Part shown: positions 6,380 to 10,958 of the stretch, piece by piece
How positions within the stretch are numbered: position 1 is the first letter of the stretch
Layout of the letters: the number at the start of each line of letters is the position of its first letter
From: Chloroflexota bacterium
Lineage (GTDB): Bacteria; Chloroflexota; Anaerolineae; Anaerolineales; Villigracilaceae
Direction: 5' to 3'
DNA length: 10,958 nt
Assembly (NCBI GenBank): GCA_021823555.1
Contig: JAKANW010000049.1
Location: 1 to 10,958 of the forward strand
Notes under the pieces: generated by a model
What the model saw: only the letters and a program-made list of their open reading frames with translations
What the model was told of the DNA's origin: nothing
Databases searched by the model: none
Translations under genes and position numbers: made by a program

Positions 6380-6685
6380 ATGGCTACACCTGTCCTGACA
6401 CGCGAACTTGAATTTGTCCGCAAAACCGTGCTGGAACATCTGCGTGGTTATCGCGCCAGGGTTTATCTATTCGGCTCGCAGGCCACGGGCAAGGCATATC
6501 GTTTTTCAGATATCGATGTAGCCATTCTGCCCCTCCAACCCCTGCCCGTCTCTTTATTTTCCAATATCCGCGAGGCGCTGGAGGAAAGCAATGTCGTCCG
6601 AAGCGTAGACATTGTCAACCTGGAAGAAGCGGATGAAGCCTTCCGTCAGCGTGTATTGAAAGAAGGCATTCTATGGTCCGAGTAA
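6380..6685 (+). CDS. mntA: MNT-domain minimal nucleotidyltransferase (antitoxin type)
   Basis: The 101-residue protein is a minimal polymerase-beta-fold nucleotidyltransferase. It has the full signature GS-x10-DxD (G32, S33, D44, D46) and a third acidic residue in RSVDIVNL (D77), so it should be catalytically active. In characterised HEPN/MNT (type VII) modules such an enzyme AMPylates and silences its HEPN partner. I place the start at 6380: it gives the usual family N-terminus, and upstream in-frame codons would translate the promoter. The TATAAT six bases upstream implies a leaderless start. The stop overlaps the start of the HEPN gene by 13 bases, indicating translational coupling. The order MNT then HEPN matches the Haemophilus HI0073/HI0074 pair. 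An orphan role outside toxin-antitoxin biology is possible. Confidence 0.88.
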   Translation: MATPVLTRELEFVRKTVLEHLRGYRARVYLFGSQATGKAYRFSDIDVAILPLQPLPVSLFSNIREALEESNVVRSVDIVNLEEADEAFRQRVLKEGILWSE

Positions 6686-7068
6686 AAGAACTCCTTGAGC
6701 AGGCATTCAAAGCCCTGGCAACATTGGAGAAACTTTCCAACCTGTCCGATCCAACCGATGTCGAACGCGACGCGGCCATCCAACGCTTTGAATATACGTT
6801 TGAAACTGTGTGGAAGACTGCCCAGGCTTACCTGGCTGACCGGGAATTGATCGAAAGCGCATCTCCGAAAGGAGTGATCCGTGGTTGTTTCAAGGCGGGA
6901 ATGTTCGACGAAGAGACTGCCGAAAATTTACTGAGGCTCGCCAGCGATCGCAACCTGACCGTGCATACCTACAAGGAAGAATTCGCCATCCAACTTTACT
7001 CACGCATTAACGGGCACACAATTTTATTGCGTCAGTGGCTGACAGAAATCAAAAACCGCATGGAATAA
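6673..7068 (+). CDS. hepT: HEPN-like partner of the nucleotidyltransferase (HI0074/HepT type)
   Basis: The 131-residue all-helical protein matches the nucleotidyltransferase 'substrate-binding' family (HI0074-like, HEPN superfamily). Recognisable parts are AAIQRFEYTFETVWKT (residues 35-50) and SDRNLTVHTY (91-100). The latter is R-x4-H-x-Y (R93, H98, Y100): in HepT-type toxins the R and H form the RNase site, and the Tyr is the residue AMPylated by MntA. Whether this protein is a ribonuclease cannot be told from sequence alone, because HI0074-type proteins share a similar motif. GAAGG lies six bases before the ATG, and the start is inside the last codons of the MNT gene. The stop is followed after 16 bases by the possible minicistron leading to the glycosyltransferase. 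Confidence 0.85.
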   Translation: MVRVKELLEQAFKALATLEKLSNLSDPTDVERDAAIQRFEYTFETVWKTAQAYLADRELIESASPKGVIRGCFKAGMFDEETAENLLRLASDRNLTVHTYKEEFAIQLYSRINGHTILLRQWLTEIKNRME

Positions 7069-7084
7069 AAGGCCGGAGGGGAGA

Positions 7085-7111
7085 ATGAACGCTTACGATA
7101 TAATCGAATAA
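7085..7111 (+). CDS. Possible eight-codon minicistron before the glycosyltransferase gene
   Basis: GGAGG at 7075-7079, five bases before an ATG, would start the peptide MNAYDIIE. Its TAA stop shares its last A with the ATG of the glycosyltransferase (TAATG). This gives that otherwise Shine-Dalgarno-less gene a route to translation by termination-reinitiation. The same bases contain the TATAAT at 7099-7104, so this may instead be promoter DNA. Confidence 0.35.
   Translation: MNAYDIIE
7099..7104 (+). promoter_or_regulatory. -10 box before the glycosyltransferase gene, leaderless spacing
   Basis: A perfect TATAAT is followed by six bases and the ATG at 7111, the same spacing as before the MNT gene. 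No -35 hexamer is evident. It would produce a leaderless mRNA for the glycosyltransferase. Confidence 0.5.
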
Positions 7112-8703
7112 TGAACTCAAAACTCCTCCGCAATTTTCTTTTCCTCCTGCTCCTGGCGGGCTTTTTCTATTACGCTTATCGTTACATCGAGGCCACCAGC
7201 ATCACAGTCAACGGCCAGAAATATTACGTGCTCTTCGACGACGCCATGATCTCGATGCGTTATGCCTACAACCTGGTGCATGGTCTCGGCCCGGTTTGGA
7301 ACGCAGGCGAACGCGTGGAGGGTTTCACCAATCCGCTGTGGGTGGGGCTGATGGCGCTGGTGCACATGCTGCCCATCCCGCTCGCGCGGACCAGCCTGGT
7401 CGTGCAGTGGGCCGGGGCGGTGTTCATGGGGGCCACATTGTTTTTCGTGCGCCGCATCGTCGAGCGCTTCACCGACGACCTCTTTGTCATGCTGGGCGCG
7501 GTGGCGTTGACGGCTTTCTATTCCCCGCTGATTTCATGGAATTTACTAGGGATGGAGACCAGCCTGCTTGGATTGATGCTGGCCGCGGCCCTGACTCTGG
7601 TACTGACCAGGAGCAACCGCTTCCCTTTCTGGACCTATGTGCTGCTGGCCGTTTCGACGCTGGTCCGCTTCGATATGGTGGTCCCGTACATTGCCGTGCT
7701 GGTCGTTTTGTTCTACGTTCAGAAGGAATACCGTTGGCGGCATCTCTTTTGGGGGGTTGGCCTGTTGGCCCTGTTCCTCATCGGGCAGACGGTTGCCCGC
7801 TATGAATATTACGGCGCCCTGCTGCCTAATACCTATTATCTTAAAGTGACCGGTTGGCCGTTCGTCCTGCGTATCCTGCGCGGGCTGTACGCGTTGGTGA
7901 TGTTTATTTATTACTCGAACTGGGTGCTCTTCCTGCTGCCGCTGAGCCTGCTCTTCTTCCGCCGCGATTGGAAAACAGTTCTGTTACTGGCGATCATCCT
8001 TGGGCAGATAGCCTATTCTGTGTATGTGGGCGGGGATGCGTGGGAGGAACATGGCGGAGCGAACCGTTACATTGCCATTGTCATGCCACTCTTCTTTGCG
8101 ATCTTCATGCTCACAGTGGAGGAAATCCGTCAGGAAGTGGTGGCAGGTTTCGGCTTGAGAAAAGATGCGATCATCTTATCCCGCGTGGCCTGGCTGGTCT
8201 TGTTCGTCATCTCCATCCTGAACTTCAACCTCCTGGTGGGGGATTGGAAATCCATCGAACGTTGGACATTCCAGCGCAGGCCGGATTATACGGCGGGCAA
8301 CGAGAGTAACCTGCGTATCGCGCTGGCGCTACAGGAGACGACCAGGCCTGGCGCGTCGGTGGCAGTGGTCGGCGCGGGGACGATTCCGTATTTCCTGCCC
8401 AATGATTATGCCATTGACATCTTAGGCAAGGCTGATCCCGTGATCGCGCATGAGATGGCGCGCGCGCCGATGAGTTACGCCGATATTCCCACCATGCGCC
8501 CCGGCCACATGAAATGGGATTACGCCCACACGTTTGGACAGTTGAAACCGGATGTGATCGTGTCCATTTGGGAGGGCACGGATAAAGAGGCCGCGCCGTA
8601 TTTGAAAAATTACGTTTACGCAACGATTGGCGACAAGATCAAAGCGTATCTGAGGAAAGATTCCCCTTATGTGTTGTGGGATCGGGTAGTGATCAACAAT
8701 TGA
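7111..8703 (+). CDS. GT-C fold membrane glycosyltransferase, AftB-like architecture
   Basis: The 530-residue polytopic membrane protein has one N-terminal helix (about residues 7-23), then an extracytoplasmic loop with FDDAMISMRYAYNL, where D43/D44 are the likely catalytic acidic pair. The conserved run GERVEGFTNPLW (66-77) follows. This combination is typical of GT-C proteins related to mycobacterial AftB and of many unnamed bacterial GT-Cs. About ten more helices lead to a final one near 357-375. A soluble C-terminal extracytoplasmic domain includes 'DILGKADPVIA', also seen in this family. It probably transfers a sugar from a polyprenyl-phosphate donor to a surface glycan, lipid or protein. 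No Shine-Dalgarno sequence precedes the start; see the TATAAT and minicistron entries. The gene ends convergently with the Gfo/Idh/MocA gene, with a hairpin between them. Confidence 0.85.
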   Translation: MNSKLLRNFLFLLLLAGFFYYAYRYIEATSITVNGQKYYVLFDDAMISMRYAYNLVHGLGPVWNAGERVEGFTNPLWVGLMALVHMLPIPLARTSLVVQWAGAVFMGATLFFVRRIVERFTDDLFVMLGAVALTAFYSPLISWNLLGMETSLLGLMLAAALTLVLTRSNRFPFWTYVLLAVSTLVRFDMVVPYIAVLVVLFYVQKEYRWRHLFWGVGLLALFLIGQTVARYEYYGALLPNTYYLKVTGWPFVLRILRGLYALVMFIYYSNWVLFLLPLSLLFFRRDWKTVLLLAIILGQIAYSVYVGGDAWEEHGGANRYIAIVMPLFFAIFMLTVEEIRQEVVAGFGLRKDAIILSRVAWLVLFVISILNFNLLVGDWKSIERWTFQRRPDYTAGNESNLRIALALQETTRPGASVAVVGAGTIPYFLPNDYAIDILGKADPVIAHEMARAPMSYADIPTMRPGHMKWDYAHTFGQLKPDVIVSIWEGTDKEAAPYLKNYVYATIGDKIKAYLRKDSPYVLWDRVVINN

Positions 8704-8714
8704 GGTAATGCACT

Positions 8715-8766
8715 GCCCCGAAGGGTTGGGGGGAATACGAGCCTGAATAATGGGAACCTTCGGGAC
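8715..8766 (+). repeat. 52-base hairpin element, copy 2, between convergent genes
   Basis: GCCCCGAAGG (8715-8724) and CCTTCGGGAC (8757-8766) form the terminal stem. The core CGAGCCTGAAT and total length match copy 1 at 2011-2062, read from the same direction relative to the preceding gene. Nine of ten stem pairs are kept, with an A-C mismatch next to the outermost pair. A second small palindrome, CATTTT-CTC-AAAATG (8766-8780), overlaps the stop of the opposite gene. It may separate the two converging transcripts. Confidence 0.7.
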
Positions 8767-8772
8767 ATTTTC

Positions 8773-9804
8773 TCAAAATGAAATAACTTTCCCCGCCCGT
8801 TGCGACTCCTTGGCTGCCAACGCGAGTCTCAGTGCCTGAATCCCATCGTTCAAATTGCAGATCGGTTTTTGACCGCGCACCACATCCAGGAAATGTTTTG
8901 TTTGTGAGATGAAGAGTTGGTTGCGTTCAAAGCCTTCCGGTGGATCATAGGTTTCAACCACTGGCGCTGGCGGGTTGGCCTCCCATGTGCCGAACTCAGC
9001 CGGCATCTGGAAGGTGTGCAGTACGCTATCGGCGTTATCCCAGCGGAAGGTGCCTTTTGCGCCGACGATTTCCAAACGATGCGCCGGCGGCCGTTGGACA
9101 TAGTTCAAGTGCAAGCCGCCAATCGCTCCGTTGGAAAATTGCAGCCCAATCTCAGCTATATCTTCCACATCCATCTCCAGCGGGGAAATATGTCCGTTAA
9201 ACGACCATAGTTCCTCGATGTCGCCCAGGATAAAACGGAGATAATCCAGCGCGTGGGTTAACGTTCCAATCACGCCGCCGCCCAGGTCTGCGCGCGCGGC
9301 ATAACTCTGGCGGTAGTCTTCCCACGGATGCCACTGCGGCAGGTACTCGCCCCAGTGGACATGCACTGTCAGCACCTTGCCGAGCGCGCCCGCCTGGATT
9401 AGATCACGCGCTTTGTTGAGCGTGGGGTGATAGCGGAACTGGAATCCGACCAGGATGCGGCTCCCGCTTTTTTCGGCGGCGCTTTGCAGGAGATCGAGCC
9501 GCTCCAACGAGTGGGAGACCGGTTTCTCCAGCAGAAGGTGACAGCCCGCTTCTGCCGCAGGGATGGCGATATCCAAGTGCAATGAGGTAGGATTCGCCAC
9601 CACGACCGCATCGGGCTGATGTTTTTTCAGCGCCTCGGCCAGGTCCGTCTCGACGGGGTAGCCTGCCAGTTCATCATCCGGCAGGGTAGCGCGATGACTG
9701 CGGAGCAAGACAATGTTTTTTTCGCCGAGGGCGATCAGGTTGCGGAAATGTCTGTGGCCAATGGAGCCGAGACCGGCGATGAGGATTTTGGTAGATTGGG
9801 ACAT
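8773..9804 (-). CDS. Gfo/Idh/MocA family NAD(P)-dependent oxidoreductase
   Basis: The 343-residue cytoplasmic dehydrogenase has an N-terminal Rossmann domain with GLGSIGHRH (residues 11-19), the family's EKP motif at 93-95 (Lys is catalytic in relatives), and an alpha/beta domain with GGGVIGTLTHALDYL (H184, D187 near the substrate). Members oxidise or reduce hydroxyls of sugars, inositols or sugar nucleotides; the substrate is not evident. In polysaccharide and nonulosonate loci such enzymes modify sugar nucleotides, which fits the SDR and GT-C genes nearby. I chose the ATG at 9804, just before the first strand. A start at 9846 would add 14 residues encoded by the TTGGTAAA-like repeat tract. 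No Shine-Dalgarno sequence is visible, so the gene may be leaderless or depend on an upstream transcript. Confidence 0.88.
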   Translation of the reverse strand: MSQSTKILIAGLGSIGHRHFRNLIALGEKNIVLLRSHRATLPDDELAGYPVETDLAEALKKHQPDAVVVANPTSLHLDIAIPAAEAGCHLLLEKPVSHSLERLDLLQSAAEKSGSRILVGFQFRYHPTLNKARDLIQAGALGKVLTVHVHWGEYLPQWHPWEDYRQSYAARADLGGGVIGTLTHALDYLRFILGDIEELWSFNGHISPLEMDVEDIAEIGLQFSNGAIGGLHLNYVQRPPAHRLEIVGAKGTFRWDNADSVLHTFQMPAEFGTWEANPPAPVVETYDPPEGFERNQLFISQTKHFLDVVRGQKPICNLNDGIQALRLALAAKESQRAGKVISF

Positions 9805-9805
9805 G

Positions 9806-9843
9806 GGTTGGGTAAATTGGTAGTTGGAATGTTGGGAAATTGG
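9806..9843 (+). repeat. TTGGTAAA-like degenerate short repeats, left flank of the IVP gene
   Basis: The plus strand is built of TTGG spaced by 3-6 bases (TTGGGTAAATTGGTAGTTGG and onward). It is the same type of sequence as 10313-10378 but in the opposite orientation. The two tracts bracket the frameshifted four-helix-bundle gene. Confidence 0.6.
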
Positions 9844-9850
9844 CAAATGA

Positions 9851-10295
9851 TTATTCAGATGTCAAATCTGAGACAGTGTAGGTTGCGGTATCTTCTTTTA
9901 CGGCATGTTCTCCGTATTCTTGCTTTCCCTGCTGCTGGCTGCGAACGTAACGAATATAACCGTTCAGCGATCGCAGGGCTGAGTGGCAAAGTTCTCTTTG
10001 TTGAATAATCTCACTGCTCGTATACTTTCGGTTATGGCAAGCGATCAAAGCGCTCAAAACTTCCATGATGGAACCGCGGGCAATATAGTAAAAACGAAGG
10101 CTGTCCAAGTAATGATAACGCCCATATCCCTCCGCGATGTTCAAAATAGCGCTGGTCGCGGCGCAATTGGTCAGCAAGGTTGTATTTTTCTTCTGACGGC
10201 AAAAGAGATGCGACTTTATAGCCTTCGTGAAAAACATTCATCGCAAGTTGATAACATTCCAAATCTTCGAACCCGCGCATTTCCTTTTCAGTCAT
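9851..10295 (-). pseudogene. Frameshifted 23S-IVP-type four-helix-bundle protein gene
   Basis: The first frame starts at the ATG at 10295 (GGAG six bases upstream; the earlier ATG at 10301 directly abuts the GGAG). It gives FEDLECYQLAMNVF...NLADQLRR, the conserved N-terminal half of the S23/intervening-sequence-protein family. The second half of the family signature, AATSAILNIAEGYGRY...SLRFYYIARGS, continues in another frame down to 9851. The break is at about 10157-10163, where one CGCCGC copy stands. Restoring a second CGCCG unit (five bases) rebuilds the usual LRRAA-S---NIAEG without a gap, so slippage deletion is the simplest cause. The intact protein would be about 149 residues with a polar C-terminal extension. 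Relatives are encoded in 23S rRNA insertions or stand alone, with unclear roles. A sequencing error is possible; as written, no full protein is made. Confidence 0.82.
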
Positions 10296-10312
10296 TGCCA
10301 TCTCCTTTTCGC

Positions 10313-10378
10313 CATTCTACCAATTCCCAATTTACCAATTTACCAATTTACCATTTACCAATTTACCATTTACCAATC
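10313..10378 (-). repeat. Short tandem repeats, unit TTGGTAAA / TGGTAAA
   Basis: On the plus strand AATTTACC occurs four times and ATTTACC twice (10329-10374), flanked by degenerate copies. Units alternate between eight and seven bases. The tract fills the space between the sulfotransferase and IVP genes, and the sulfotransferase stop codon (TGG-TAA) lies in the first unit. Similar heptamer/octamer tracts are known as STRRs in cyanobacteria; I recall them in Anaerolineae too. Confidence 0.8.
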
Positions 10379-10958
10379 CACGTCCTTCTCGTATCCCCAT
10401 TTAACCAACATCCCGCCCGCGACTTCCTTGAAGATTTCCTTGTCGCGCGCGGTGAACAGACGCTGCCAATTTCCAGCCTGTCCTTTTGGCAGAAAGGATG
10501 AAATGTCGCCATTTCGGCGGGACTGCCATTCTTCATCGGGATTGGAAGCCATCTCGGCTTTGATCTCCTTTTCGAGCGCCTTACTGACTTTCTTCACACC
10601 GAGAAACTTCCATAGGTTGCTCATTTCGTCGAAAGGTGTTTCAAGTAAATCTTCGTAACGCATTCCAAAATAATTCTCGCTAAACAACCTGCGACCTTCG
10701 TCTTCGGTCTCCTGCAAATTCTTCACCCAGCCCGCCGCCACGCGGCGGATGAAAGTCTCGGTGAAGATAGAACGAGTCTCATTGGTAAAAGGCGTCTGAT
10801 CTTTGCGGAGGTCTTCGATGATGCGCTTGTCTTCCGTGCTCAGGAATTTCGATTCTTCCACGAAGTTGCGGAAGCGTTCCGAGATCAGCACGTCGCGCCC
10901 ATCGCGGACGATGTAGACCAGTTTCGCGTCGGGGTAGACCGCGTGGAGGCCGCGCACA
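10370..10958 (-). CDS. PAPS-dependent sulfotransferase, C-terminal part (cut by window edge)
   Basis: The 195 visible residues are the C-terminal two thirds of a Sulfotransf_1-type enzyme, which moves sulfate from PAPS to a hydroxyl or amine acceptor. The 3'-phosphate-binding strand and loop are clear (KLVYIVRDGRDVLIS, residues 12-26, with R18 and S26). 'NYFGMRYEDLLETP' at 95-108 is the usual core segment. 'KGQAGNWQRLFT' at 158-169 corresponds to the family's RKGxxGDWKNxFT nucleotide loop, with Asn for Asp and Gln for Lys. The 5'-phosphosulfate-binding motif lies beyond the window. The nominal first codon (GTG at 10957) is almost certainly internal. The acceptor is unknown; surface glycans are plausible given the surrounding genes. 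PAPS could come from the fused sulfurylase/kinase at 2079-3806. The stop lies inside a short-repeat tract. Confidence 0.88.
   Translation of the reverse strand, partial: VRGLHAVYPDAKLVYIVRDGRDVLISERFRNFVEESKFLSTEDKRIIEDLRKDQTPFTNETRSIFTETFIRRVAAGWVKNLQETEDEGRRLFSENYFGMRYEDLLETPFDEMSNLWKFLGVKKVSKALEKEIKAEMASNPDEEWQSRRNGDISSFLPKGQAGNWQRLFTARDKEIFKEVAGGMLVKWGYEKDVDW

Noticed and set aside
7296..7805. 169-codon plus-strand ORF within the second GT-C gene
   Set aside because: It overlaps a clear membrane protein in another frame and has a low-complexity Gly/Arg/Ala product; shadow ORF.
9805..9846. 14-codon N-terminal extension of the Gfo/Idh/MocA protein
   Set aside because: It is a translation of the TTGG-type repeat tract, whereas the Rossmann strand follows directly after the ATG at 9804.
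10313..10378. CRISPR array
   Set aside because: Units are 7-8 bases with no spacers; this is a short tandem repeat.

Overview
The window is about 11 kb of bacterial chromosome. The most likely source is a Chloroflexota (Anaerolineae-type) genome. I base that on the gene repertoire, the fused sulfate adenylyltransferase/APS kinase, the GT-C glycosyltransferases, the short dispersed palindromes, the TTGGTAAA-type tandem repeats beside a 23S-IVP gene, and TATAAT boxes placed six bases before start codons. This placement is inference from memory of such genomes, not a search. No rRNA, tRNA, CRISPR array or transposase was seen. No stretch longer than 300 bases lacks a gene.

Layout. Bases 1-3806 (minus strand) hold a bifunctional ATP sulfurylase/APS kinase, then a polytopic GT-C glycosyltransferase, then the N-terminal part of a short-chain dehydrogenase cut by the window edge. 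Bases 3888-6313 (minus) encode two exported proteins of unknown function: a lipoprotein and a very cysteine-rich secreted protein. The 3' end of the cysteine-rich gene runs into what looks like the promoter and leader of the sulfurylase gene. Bases 6380-8703 (plus) hold an MNT/HEPN pair of toxin-antitoxin type, a possible eight-codon minicistron and a second GT-C membrane glycosyltransferase. Bases 8773-10958 (minus) hold a Gfo/Idh/MocA dehydrogenase, a frameshifted 23S-IVP four-helix-bundle gene bracketed by TTGGTAAA-like repeats, and the C-terminal part of a PAPS-dependent sulfotransferase.

How the genes may fit together. The sulfurylase/kinase makes PAPS and the sulfotransferase uses it. 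The two GT-C enzymes would transfer sugars on the outer face of the membrane. The SDR and the Gfo/Idh/MocA enzyme are typical sugar-modifying oxidoreductases of surface-polysaccharide loci. The simplest reading is part of a surface glycan region in which sugars are made, attached and perhaps sulfated, interrupted by accessory pieces (the MNT/HEPN pair, the IVP remnant and palindromic repeats).

The most unusual signals are in the non-coding DNA. A 52-base hairpin element is present twice, each time just after a gene. A 14-bp palindrome lies in the sulfurylase leader and supplies the stop codon of the neighbouring gene. Two plus-strand genes share the spacing TATAAT-N6-ATG. A palindrome has been inserted in frame into a glycosyltransferase gene.
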